Shown one piece after another: positions 1 to 7,977 of a stretch of 13,857 nt of DNA. Position numbers and translations under genes: made by a program. Positions within the stretch are counted from its first letter, which is position 1; the number at the start of each line of letters is the position of its first letter. Source of the DNA: Ichthyophonus hoferi (Eukaryota; Opisthokonta; Ichthyosporea; Ichthyophonida; Ichthyophonidae); the NCBI GenBank assembly GCA_002751075.1, contig NAOQ01000419.1:15367-29223 (forward strand). Reading direction: 5' to 3'. The notes beneath the pieces were generated by a model. The model worked only from the letters and a program-made list of their open reading frames with translations. It made no database searches and had not been told where the DNA came from.

Positions 1-200
1 CTATACTATATTATACTATACTATATTATACTATACTATATTATACTATACTATATTATACTATACTATATTATCCTATACTATATTATACTATACTATA
101 TTATCCTATACTAAATTATACTATAATATATTATACTATACTATATTATCCTATACTATATTATACTATACTATATTATACTATACTATATTATACTATA
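1..200. repeat. AT-rich satellite, 15-bp unit
   Basis: The unit CTATACTATATTATA recurs head to tail about 13 times with a few substitutions (for example ttatcc for ttatac). The unit is close to self-complementary, so it could form hairpins or cruciforms. It sits directly downstream of exon 5 of the minus-strand PH gene, so it is probably intronic or 3' flanking for that gene. The array touches the window edge and its full length is unknown. Confidence 0.95.
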
Positions 201-246
201 CAACACACTCACAACAAAAAAACACAACCCACAACCCACAACCTAC

Positions 247-448
247 CCTAGACACAGTCTGGTTAATAAGCTTAGCCTGCTCTTCATCCATTTTAATCCC
301 ACTTGACTCTCCCTCAACCAGTCGCCAGACTGGGCAGCCATCGGCTACACGGTAAAGCACCCACTTCCCCCCCTCTACTGACCATTGACTCTCTCCGGTG
401 TAGCAAGCTTGACCTACCTCCCCGCGGACATCTAGCTCAGAAGATGGT
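247..448 (-). CDS. PH gene exon 5 (residues 212-279)
   Basis: The first base after acceptor TATGTATCAG completes the Arg codon left open by exon 4, and 67 further codons run in frame. The product is GC-richer than its surroundings and unlike random sequence: ESQWSVEGGKWVLYRVADG, then a PVWRLVEG stretch, then an acidic helix-like end (MDEEQAKLINQTV). I do not recognise the fold. The exon probably ends at 247 at donor AGG then GTAGGT. If it is not spliced there, the frame runs into a stop some 50 bases on, within the satellite edge, so the C-terminus is uncertain. Confidence 0.7.
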
Positions 449-2524
449 CTGATACATAGAGAGAGAAAGGAATGGTCGTCGGAAGGTCCGTAGGTAAGTA
501 CAAAGTTAGATAGATGTGGAAAGAAAGATAGCCGTGTTTACAAATACAGAGACAGAAAGAGAGTGTGTATATATACATACATACATACATACATACATAC
601 ATACATACACCCACACCCCATACCTAGATGAAAACCCAGATGAACTAGGATTAGCAATGAGGCCATTGTATGAATTATTCTGGGCAATAGGTGTAATAGG
701 ATGATGACTATCCAGTATTCGTTGTATAGGCGGTGGGATAGGCGCAGAGCCACAGGCTATCTGTGACTTCTCGTGCCGTTGATGACGTCTTTCACGTCGA
801 CTCTTATCGCTTAAACGGATATGTTGTATAGTCTATGAGAAAGGGAAAGAGAGAAGGAGAGGGAGAGGGAATTTGATAAATAGGGTGATATGAGATTTCA
901 TTCGTTGTATTCTTTAACATTTGTATGTACACATGTATCAGTGGCGTCCAATCCATTAAAAGGATACTAACTGGGTACGTGGAAGGTTTTATTTCAAAGA
1001 AACTATAAGTAAAATGGCTAGATGCTGGTAGGATTATTTTAAGTATGTAACTCAATTGGTTAAGAAGAATATGAAATAAGACTGAATTTTTTGATAATAA
1101 CAAAACTAAGTGTTATGGGTGTTAATGTACTGGAGCCTGTCTCTAATGTAAGTCATGCCATTGGTTATAGATCACTTATTATCTCAGCAATCAACCCCAC
1201 TTGTAGCATTACATGACATCATACAGGCCAATCGCATACCAGAAAGAACTAATTATAAACAATATCTATGAAATATCGTACAACACAGATGTATAATCTA
1301 ATCACATCTTATCATGCCATTTTAATCGCATACTAGAGAGAACCAATCATAACCATTATCTATGAGACATTACACAACACATGCATAATGCAGTCATATC
1401 TCATCATACATATTAATCGCGCACCAGAACAGCCAATCATAACCATTATTTATGAGGCATCACAAAACACGTGTACATAGTGCAATTACATCTCATCATA
1501 CATATTAATTGCATACCAGAGAGAACCAAGCATAGCCATTATCTATGAGATATCGCATAACACAGGCGTATAATCCAATCACATTTCATCGTACAGATTA
1601 ACCGTATATCACAGAAACCAATCAATGCCAGCCATTATTATTACCTGTGAGATATGACTGGCCCATTCCTCTGCCTGTATTTTATCTCTACACCCAAATT
1701 CATATTGTCGCTTGCCTTCAGGGGTCAATTCAGAATCACCCTATAAATTAGGTTAGTATATGGTAGATGACCGTGATAGATAATCCTGATAAATAATGAA
1801 TATAAACATACGTATAAACATACACGCAGTCATAGATACCATCATACTGTCATACCTAAATACATAAAAACATATATATATATACTTGCACTGACAGATC
1901 AATAACCATAATGACTTACCCATAATTTAAACATTGATGCAATATCAAAAAGACCATCTCTCACTTGCAAAAACGGGTCGTAGTGTACCAATCTTTCCTC
2001 AGGATATAGTAAACTAAAGGTATAAAAGGTCCCACCTGTGCCTATTTGTGCCTTATGTTCTACTACAAAGGGACTCTGTGTATGGTTTAAGCGGGTTTAT
2101 TTCATGTTAATAGTTGTGTAGTTACTTCTAAATGTACGTAGGTACGTAGGTAGGTAGATAAGTAAGTATGTGTATGTATACGTGTATTCTATGTGTGTAT
2201 TCATGCAATTGTGATATATAAGTAACGTCAAAACATGCGTGGAAGTATTGGTATAGTTGTATATGACTGTTAGCTTGTGGTGTGCAATGTTTATGCATGT
2301 ATGCATGTAGATAAGTACAAGTAGTCAAGACCATGTCTATATACACTTACCACTTCACAATCAGCTGTCAACAACATTGTTCTCTTTGGTGAAGCCTCTC
2401 CCTTCTTTGTAAAGAAAAGGAAAGAGGATCCCTTTAAAATAAGAAACCACTCCGACCATCTTCGAAGAACACCTTCCTTTCTTCTGAAGACTATTCCCTC
2501 ATATTGATACACATCAAGCTCCAT
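247..2524 (-). CDS. PH-domain protein gene, five exons seen, 3' end outside the window
   Basis: This is a spliced host gene read right to left, with exons 2524-2351, 2075-1920, 1740-1645, 832-624 and 448-247. Introns of 275, 179, 812 and 175 bases all have GT..AG ends and phases 0, 0, 0 and 2, and the frame stays open throughout for 279 residues. Residues 1-142 have a complete pleckstrin homology layout: a basic first hairpin (RRKEGVLRRW at 14-23), a beta barrel, and a C-terminal helix with the hallmark tryptophan (W136 in AEEWASHISQ). PH domains bind phosphoinositides or protein partners at membranes; which of these applies here cannot be told. After the domain come a basic stretch (152-164), a Pro/Ser-rich linker, and a tryptophan-rich segment (234-256) I do not recognise. 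The start codon has A at -3 and G at +4 and follows an in-frame stop. The family beyond the PH domain is unknown to me; it may be a small adaptor. Exon structure is inferred from sequence alone. Confidence 0.85.
573..609. repeat. ACAT tetranucleotide microsatellite in intron 4
   Basis: About nine ACAT repeats (TGTA on the gene strand) lie just downstream of the exon 4 donor of the PH gene. They create spurious open frames rich in Tyr, His and Cys on both strands, which are not genes. Confidence 0.95.
624..832 (-). CDS. PH gene exon 4 (residues 143-211 plus two bases)
   Basis: The acceptor is one of the best in the window: a pyrimidine run of about 30 bases (plus-strand purines 834-868) ending CTCATAG. 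The exon opens in phase 0, continuing the helix, and ends after two bases of an Arg codon at donor GTATGGGG. It encodes a basic cluster (KSRRERRHQRHEK, 152-164) that could be a nuclear-localisation or membrane-contacting patch, then a Pro/Ser/Asn-rich, probably disordered linker. No known domain is seen. Confidence 0.75.
1230..1660. repeat. Minisatellite, about 92-bp unit, 4 full copies plus one partial
   Basis: Units start at about 1230, 1324, 1415, 1507 and 1600, so lengths are 94, 91, 92 and 93. Shared words are AATCGCATACCAGA, GAACCAATCATAACCATTAT, CTATGAGATAT and ATCACATCTCATCAT. Copies are clearly diverged by substitutions and small indels. The array lies in intron 3 of the minus-strand PH gene. 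The fifth copy is cut short and runs across the exon 3 donor at 1644/1645. Confidence 0.9.
1645..1740 (-). CDS. PH gene exon 3 (residues 111-142), PH C-terminal helix
   Basis: 32 codons, phase 0 at both ends. The acceptor is AATTTATAG and the donor is CAG followed by GTAATAATAATGG. The segment GKRQYEFGCRDKIQAEEW reads as the last PH strand plus the closing helix with its invariant Trp. The donor lies inside the last, partial copy of the 92-bp minisatellite that fills part of intron 3. Confidence 0.85.
1920..2075 (-). CDS. PH gene exon 2 (residues 59-110)
   Basis: 52 codons, phase 0 at both ends. The acceptor is CATACACAG and the donor is GTAAGTCAT. It encodes the middle PH strands, including FVVEHKAQIGTGGTFYTFSL and then HYDPFLQVRDGLFDIASM, and ends in Trp. 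It has no start codon of its own and is shorter than 60 codons, so an unspliced reading misses it. Confidence 0.85.
2130..2180. repeat. Degenerate GTAG/GTAC tetranucleotide repeat in intron 1
   Basis: The run GTACGTAGGTACGTAGGTAG and its continuation into GTAT and GTGT repeats form an impure microsatellite inside intron 1 of the PH gene. The short open frames that cover it, rich in Tyr and Thr, are repeat artefacts. Confidence 0.8.
2351..2524 (-). CDS. PH gene exon 1 (residues 1-58)
   Basis: Holds the start codon and the first PH beta strands: YEGIVFRRKEGVLRRW, then WFLILKGSSFLFFTKKG. The basic loop R14, R15, K16, R21, R22 lies where phosphoinositide-binding PH domains carry their lysines and arginines, but the full K-Xn-K/R-X-R pattern is not obvious. 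The exon ends in phase 0 at a strong donor (GTG then GTAAGTGTAT). Reading on past the donor gives a shadow tail that soon stops. Confidence 0.87.
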
Positions 2525-2566
2525 AATTAAGTAATAAAGTATAATTTAACGGCATGTAAGAGGTGG

Positions 2567-2604
2567 TATATTAATAATAATAATAGTAATAATAATATAT
2601 ATAA
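2567..2604. repeat. AAT trinucleotide microsatellite
   Basis: About nine AAT repeats with one G interruption, about 45 bases upstream of the PH gene start codon, in its 5' untranslated region or proximal promoter. No TATA box could be assigned with confidence. Confidence 0.85.
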
Positions 2605-2760
2605 TGCGAACGGAAAGGTGTACAGTAAAACTAGTATTGATCTATATACAACGTAGTAATATAATTAATCACCCTACAGCAACTTGATCGAATTGGCTAA
2701 ATTCCTGCATGTCATAGCAATTAAAAGACCGAATACAAATACTAGTGAGAAAAGCGTACC

Positions 2761-3052
2761 GGACTATAAACCAATAATATCACTTTAAAAAGATTGATTA
2801 TTTATAGACGTTCTTGTTCTGGTTGTTTAAATTTAACGTTCAAAGATTGGTTTTTTATCGAGTGAGCTTAAATCAAATGAAGCAATTTTCTTTAAGGATT
2901 AGCCCGGACTATAAACCAATAATACTCTTATTTATTAATCAATTGTTTACAACCATATTTTAATTGGTTGTTAAATTATGGGTATTTGATTGGTGAATTA
3001 TTGATAGAATTAAAGCAATGTTTCTTTAAAAAAAGCAATCAAAAGCGAGCCC
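2761..3052. repeat. Diverged tandem duplication, two units of about 146 bp
   Basis: Unit A (2761-2905) and unit B (2906-3052) both begin with the same 19 bases, GGACTATAAACCAATAATA. Both end in a similar tail: AAGCAATTTTCTTTAAGG...AGCCC in A, and AAGCAATGTTTCTTTAAA...GAGCCC in B. The middle parts are AT-rich and only loosely alike. They may be two copies of a short non-autonomous element or an old tandem duplication. No coding signal is seen. Confidence 0.75.
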
Positions 3053-3705
3053 GCAGTTGCCCATTAGATTGTACCACAAAAATATGCAAGGATTAAGTTA
3101 TAGCGTACTGAATTGACAATAATTGACCAGTAAAACAAATGTATTATATGGAAGATCTCGTAAGATGTAATTCCATCTATCTTACATTATATAATGTTAT
3201 AGTATAGAATTCATACATACCTATTAACATATGCTTAGAATAAAAAGATATCTACGACTACAACGCAAAACCTCATGCTTAATAGTGACAAATATAAACA
3301 TTTTTAAATAGATACGGCGCAAAAAAAAAACGGTAAAGGTAAGAAGCACATGATAATTATCACTATCTACCCTACCAATACTATCACTGTAATGTGCGAT
3401 GCTATGAAACGAAATAGCTTAGCACATGATAATCATCCAAGCCCTAGAAGTACCCAATAGAAACATCGTTATATATTTTGCATACGGCAAATACGGCCAC
3501 AAGTTTAGATTAGCCCAAAAAGTCCATTTACTAATGGGGTTATTTTAGTGGCAAACGCTGTCTTCAATATGCTTGGTTTACATACTTCCAGTTAATTGCT
3601 GCTTGATTATACTATATATATGCGATATCAATAACTATTATTTCTGTGTTGAATCGTTTTATGAGCCGGTGTACTATATAACATATATATATATATGTGT
3701 TGGTG
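3053..3705. other. AT-rich intergenic DNA, no gene seen
   Basis: Stops are frequent in all frames. A 13-base word, AGCACATGATAAT, occurs at 3345 and again at 3421, and an AT run lies at about 3674-3696. Part of the stretch (3247-3285) resembles 4749-4788, listed separately. Nothing else is recognisable. Confidence 0.6.
3247..3285 (+). repeat. Diverged dispersed repeat, copy 1 (partner at 4749-4788)
   Basis: The stretch ATCTACGACTACAACGCAAA and the following CCTCATGCTTAATA match 4749-4788 (ATCTATACGTTGACTACAAC, then CAACCTCACGTTTAATA), with a small indel and several substitutions. This suggests two old copies of one interspersed repeat. Its ends could not be defined. Confidence 0.45.
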
Positions 3706-3860
3706 TATAGAGCTCTCTCTCTTAAACTAAGGAGAAATGGAATCTGTCCCACTAAGCTTTGGTCTTGGATATTATTGTCTTATATGAGACACCATTGTAA
3801 TATAGCGCTCTCTCTAATCTTTGGTCCCTGATATTGTCTTATAGGGGACATTATTGGAAA
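3706..3860 (+). repeat. Imperfect tandem duplication (units of about 95 and 60 bp)
   Basis: The block TATAGAGCTCTCTCTCTTA...CTTTGGTCTTGGATATTATTGTCTTATATGAGACACCATTGTAA (3706-3800) is followed directly by a shorter, related block. That block is TATAGCGCTCTCTCTAATCTTTGGTCCCTGATATTGTCTTATAGGGGACATTATTGGAAA (3801-3860). The second lacks about 30 bases of the first. It is non-coding; the origin is unclear. Confidence 0.75.
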
Positions 3861-4176
3861 TACTTTGACTTTTCTAATAGGCACCTGTGCGTTTGTAGAC
3901 CAAACTTAAAATAACATGTAAAATATAATGTATGTGTGACTACATACCTTGTATTGTATATTGTGTAGTAAGACGGACTGGAAAATGTCATGTATTAAGG
4001 TTTAAAATAGAAATTATAATGCATGTTCCAATGATCGTTAACTGCGAATAACCAGTTCGGCCGATCTTTGATAACAAGCGGTAATGATTCGTCTTATTTT
4101 AGTTAATCGAATACTGTTTCACAATAACTAAATCGATCCTTGTTCATATATTTATCTAACCATCACATCGTTATTG
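3861..4176. other. AT-rich intergenic DNA, nothing recognised
   Basis: Low-complexity, stop-rich sequence on both strands. No repeat or gene signal stood out. Confidence 0.6.
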
Positions 4177-4340
4177 TAATGTTTGGCCCACCGTTAGCAC
4201 TCACATACAATAATTTGTATTCAGATCTCTCACTCGTTAAAAATTCAGAGAACTGCATACTAACATTAAATAGTGACAATAGTTATCTGCATAGTAATAT
4301 AGTCCTCTTACTGATCCTGCACATTGGGCCATAAACATTA
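4177..4340. mobile_element. Possible small terminal-inverted-repeat element (MITE-like)
   Basis: The left end TAATGTTTGGCCCA (4177-4190) is mirrored by TGGGCCATAAACATTA (4325-4340), an inverted match with one two-base offset. The 164-bp interval is AT-rich. It holds an open frame of about 64 codons that looks like chance. No target-site duplication was found, so this is weak; inverted words of this size can arise by chance. Confidence 0.3.
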
Positions 4341-5440
4341 TCGCACCTAAACGAACTAAAGTAGAAATTCCACCTTCAGTAATACCTACCTGAATATAAT
4401 TTTAATAGGCGTTTAGAGATAGAGCCAACATACACGCTTGTCTTTACATGGTTTTCTACAGAATGTAGATCAAGCTAAATAGCCATTACTAACGCTAGTA
4501 CAGAAATATCATTGATGGATTACAAAAAACAATTGGAGATCCCGAGGAACTGTGGACTAGTCTACAGAACTCCCACAGATTCCTATAATATGTAATAGCA
4601 TAGAATAGAGAATATACTACACACTTATATGTCATCTATAGTCTATTAATGATATAAATATAGTTAGATTAGCACATGTAATGATTAAGCAATTATGAGT
4701 ATGATGATTGCACATGAGATATCGGGACATTTGTAGAGAGTTTATTTGTATCTATACGTTGACTACAACACAACCTCACGTTTAATACCTTTTTTACCCA
4801 CCCACCTAAGCAAGCCCTTAAGTGCTTCCCCGCCTATATAGATAATCGAAGGAGGGGGAAAATGTTTTTGTGGGTATTGCGTTGCCAGTGCACTCTTGTA
4901 CATCTACGTAAAATAAAAGACGTGATTACATGTTTTCATGTGCTATACATTATATGGACTACAATCTTCATAAAAATATTAGACATTGACGGCTGGACAT
5001 ATTTTCACTAAGCCTATTTCACACTCAAATGCCTAAAGTTTTAAGTAAAGAAAATTTTCGGAACATAAATGAAAAATGGAAACGGGATAAAATAATATTT
5101 TCGCGTTTTATTGGTGATTAAATTAGACATAATTTTATCCATAAACGGTTGATAATTTTTTTATTGCGCAACATTCTTGGCTTTGATATGCTATATATAT
5201 GCTGCATGTTTTCACCCTAGGTCATCTAATTACCCTTGCTCCAAACCGTTCAAAAATGGGCAACGGCAATTACCATTTAAAGATAGTTGCATGTCACATA
5301 GATTATTCTAGAAATCGGTAACATCTATTTATTATTATCGATAGTTTGCTATTGATTGAGGCATCCGATCGGTAGGTATTGAGCGCAATTTTGATTTACA
5401 GGATAATAAGTAATCTTTGTATATTTTATGTACATTTTAT
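4341..5440. other. AT-rich intergenic DNA with minor repeats
   Basis: There is no convincing open frame. Visible details are a near-perfect 18-base palindrome at 4550-4567 (CTGTGGACTAGTCTACAG), the second copy of the dispersed repeat at 4749-4788, and a short C-run and G-run facing each other at 4796-4860. Nothing else is recognisable. Confidence 0.6.
4749..4788 (+). repeat. Diverged dispersed repeat, copy 2 (partner at 3247-3285)
   Basis: Resembles 3247-3285 over about 40 bases (CTACAACACAACCTCACGTT against CTACAACGCAAAACCTCATGCTT). Orientation is the same in both copies. Confidence 0.45.
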
Positions 5441-6240
5441 ATGCCAAATGGAGGGCTCCAACCCCCACGTTGAGAGAGGTCCAATTCAGAGGGATAACGC
5501 TTCAGGATTGGATGTTCCAAGTGCAGTTGGCATTTACTTGATTTGGGATTTTGGATGCAATGTCAACCAGGCCAACTTCACACACAGTTCCACTAAAAGG
5601 AGCACCTCCTCCCCCCTCCAGGAATGTTTATTTAAGGTTGCATTAGTTCAAACTTTTTCGTCAATCTCAACGAGATTGGATTGGGTGTGTACTATCTACT
5701 CCAGCCTTCTACAACCAGGCAGACCTAGAAAAGCTTCATTCACTTGTCCAGGGATAAGATGTGCTTCATTTCTTTGGCCAGTTTGAAGAAATATGATGAA
5801 GAAGCCTTGGCAGAGTTCATTAATTACAGATATTCATTGCTTAGCCATTTGAATCAATAATAGAGTCAAATTTGACGTCGCTTGAGAATATCACTGTATT
5901 GTTTATATCTTACATGAGGCTCCCACAAAGCAGAATTCCTGCCTGCTTTCAAATTAGAAAACTACAGCAATCTGGAATAGACTTGCTGGTAAGGCAGTCA
6001 GGGCCTTTGATGTCAGCATGAGCATTGGTTCAGGAAAATTCAGAGCAACCGTTGCCATGCGGCCTCAGGCATAGGAACAATGTGAATCGGCCTCAGCCTT
6101 GGAGGCCAGTTGAACCACAATGCCCAATACTGCCCAGCACAAAAACACTTCAGTGAAAGAGGGCAGGGGCATCCTTAATGTTAATCAGAAAGTAGGGTTG
6201 AGCATCCCAACTCTCCACACCTGCAGGACTAGAGGAATTT
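5440..6240 (+). other. GC-richer block of unknown origin, possible relic of a transposon or retrogene
   Basis: Base composition rises clearly over its AT-rich surroundings, and stretches read as protein-like but interrupted sequence. The longest open frame, 5379-5786, gives 135 residues; its first 22 codons come from AT-rich DNA and only the part after 5446 looks unusual. I recognise no domain. An interrupted coding relic is likelier than a working gene. Whether it comes from a mobile element or a host pseudogene cannot be decided by eye. Confidence 0.4.
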
Positions 6241-6643
6241 AAAATTAACTGTCCAATGAATGTTGTGTTTGTTTTGGTAATAATAAGTAGAGACAAGAGC
6301 GTCCCTGTGACCTATATTCGTTTAGAAGAAGAGGGGATGCCAAATTAAAGAGCTTTTTAGCGTGTCCCTTTGCATAAATATTGTACATATATACTAAAAC
6401 ATCTTCTTATTATTAAAGAAGTCAGTAGGACTTGTCTTAAGCAGGATGTCAGCCATGTTCTATCTAGATCCAAAAACATATGATCTGAAATGGCTTATTA
6501 TTTAGTTGCAGGATCTCTACTATTGGCTGATTTAATTTTGATAGATGTGATCATCTACGATTATCTTGGATTAACATTTAACACCAATAGATTGCACCCA
6601 CTATTTTCTAGACTGCATATGTATTAGTAATTGCTGATAATAT
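6241..6643. other. AT-rich intergenic or intronic DNA, nothing recognised
   Basis: No open frame of note on either strand. If the terminal exon at 7003-7232 belongs to a plus-strand gene, this stretch would lie in its last intron. Confidence 0.5.
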
Positions 6644-6953
6644 TGTTGGAACCAAAGCATTCGCATCTTTTTTTGTTACAACTTATTCTTGTATGCTACA
6701 AGACCGAGCCATCCAAATACGGGCACGATAGTATCAGATCATCGAGATAAGATCAGACAATCCTAGTGGGTCTCTGTTATCTTTCATGAATTGGATTAGC
6801 CAATAAGAATATTTATGATTGGTCCCATTTAGGTTATTGAATACAGCTATGTGGATGTTAACCAAAATTAAGAACCCGCGCTAAATAATGGTCAGGAAAG
6901 TATAAAAGGGGAAAAAACAAACATACAATAATAAATGGTCTTCTCTGTCGTCA
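6644..6953 (+). mobile_element. Probable solo LTR, Ty1/copia-like, about 310 bp
   Basis: The block opens with TGTTGGAACC, a start common among Ty1/copia LTRs, and closes with TCTGTCGTCA, giving the usual TG..CA ends. ATAT lies on both sides (6640-6643 and 6954-6957), fitting a short target-site duplication. Inside are a CCAAT word (about 6799), a TATA box (TATAAAAGGGG, 6901-6911) and an AATAAA signal (about 6930), in the order expected of an LTR promoter and polyadenylation region. No primer-binding site follows, so it reads as a solo LTR. It could also be an ordinary promoter. Confidence 0.5.
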
Positions 6954-7002
6954 ATATTTAATGTTCAATTCACGTGCTTTATATTTTTTATAATTTCTGC
7001 AG

Positions 7003-7232
7003 TTGCCAAAGAAGTTGAAGTAGATAATCCAGATAGTCTACTAGAAAGCCACCCAGTTGAGTCTGGTGTTGATTATTCTGATAATAATAACGCCATAACT
7101 ATATACGCACAGCCACAATTAGTTTACAGTTATTGCATATACAATACATCACCGAGTATGAAGCTAAAACTTTCTATATCTATTAATCAACAGAGGGAGA
7201 TTCAAGAGAAGTTGGCTAGAGCTTTAGTCTGA
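7003..7232 (+). CDS. Orphan 3'-terminal exon of an unknown protein
   Basis: After a good acceptor (TTTTTTATAATTTCTGCAG) an open frame runs 75 codons, from GCC at 7005 to TGA at 7230-7232. Two bases (TT) belong to a codon begun in an earlier exon. The product is acidic at first (AKEVEVDNPDSLLESHPVES), then Gln/Tyr-rich (IYAQPQLVYSYCIYN), and ends in a helix-like stretch (NQQREIQEKLARALV). There is an in-frame stop just before the acceptor and no ATG until residue 52, so it needs upstream exons. None was found in this window. The composition resembles real protein, and an AATAAA follows 61 bases after the stop. I do not recognise the family. It could be host or transposon-derived. Confidence 0.5.
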
Positions 7233-7292
7233 CTTTTACCTGACAACAGCTGTCTGATGAAACTCAGTAAAACAGATACTAGTCTTATTTCC

Positions 7293-7298
7293 AATAAA
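7293..7298 (+). terminator. Polyadenylation signal AATAAA
   Basis: AATAAA within CCAATAAATATT, 61 bases after the TGA of the orphan terminal exon. It is a plausible 3' end for that transcript, but the motif is common in AT-rich DNA. Confidence 0.4.
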
Positions 7299-7977
7299 TA
7301 TTAAAATGCTTATAGCTATATTTCTAAAGTTTCTGTATCTTTGTATAATGTATTTATAGTTTTAGAGCTGTAAAATATATATATATAAAAGGAAATGGAG
7401 ATGTATACAGTCTCCTAGAAATAGTAGAGTAGGTGTAGAACGTGTATTTAATCTGGTCTTTATTCCCTATGTTCCCGCATATACTCGGCCAAATGCCGTG
7501 GGCCGCATATGTGTGAGCGGTCAGGGGGGTTTTCTCTGTTACGAACGGATTCGTATTTTCCTATAGCAGTGGGTTACTAAGGTGTAAGGCTTAGGAAATA
7601 AAGATATGGCGCTAATATTAAACCCACGTGGGGTACAGGGGGTTATTAGTGGTTTCGATGTTAGTTTACGTGTATATACGTATGCGGGGCTGCCGCATAT
7701 TTGTGAACGTCCAGCCTATTTTTAGTTGTTTCTGCCTCTCTTATCCTCCCCGCAACACTTGTTGATCACGGTTGTCAATTTACATATGGGCTAATCAATG
7801 TTATTAAGTGTAGTTTTCAGAAGACTTTAGTGCTACTAGAATTATCTTATCTTATCCATAATGATCTAATGCTATTGTATTATTGTATCCCAATGTGATT
7901 GGCTGTATAGCTAATTATTTCATTTAGTATGTGTCGTATTCTATGGAATTGACCAATAAATATATCTATTGTAAGGA
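7299..7977. other. Non-coding stretch with a GC-richer patch and a short direct repeat
   Basis: No gene is seen. The part at 7470-7700 is GC-richer. It holds a diverged direct repeat: GCCGCATATGTGTGAGCGGTC near 7503 and GCCGCATATTTGTGAACGTCC near 7692. No tRNA, known RNA fold or open frame was found here. Confidence 0.5.

Noticed and set aside
432-753. Overlapping open frames on both strands rich in Tyr, His, Cys and Val
   Set aside because: They are translations of the ACAT microsatellite. The real coding content here is exon 4 of the PH gene in another frame.
804-1103. Minus-strand open frame of 99 codons
   Set aside because: It is mostly intron 3 sequence and the pyrimidine tract before exon 4. 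The composition is AT-driven and no domain is seen.
2097-2346. Two minus-strand open frames of about 70 codons
   Set aside because: They lie in intron 1 of the PH gene over a degenerate tetranucleotide repeat, with low-complexity Tyr/Thr/His products.
3345-3433. Repeat word AGCACATGATAAT seen twice, as a possible CRISPR-like pattern
   Set aside because: Only two copies, 76 bases apart, without further units; a chance or local duplication.
4140-4334. Plus-strand open frame of 64 codons
   Set aside because: Composition matches AT-rich random sequence, with no flanking gene signals; it lies mostly within a possible small repeat element.
4550-4567. 18-base near-palindrome CTGTGGACTAGTCTACAG as a possible operator or recombination site
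   Set aside because: A single occurrence with no linked gene; palindromes this size occur by chance in 14 kb.
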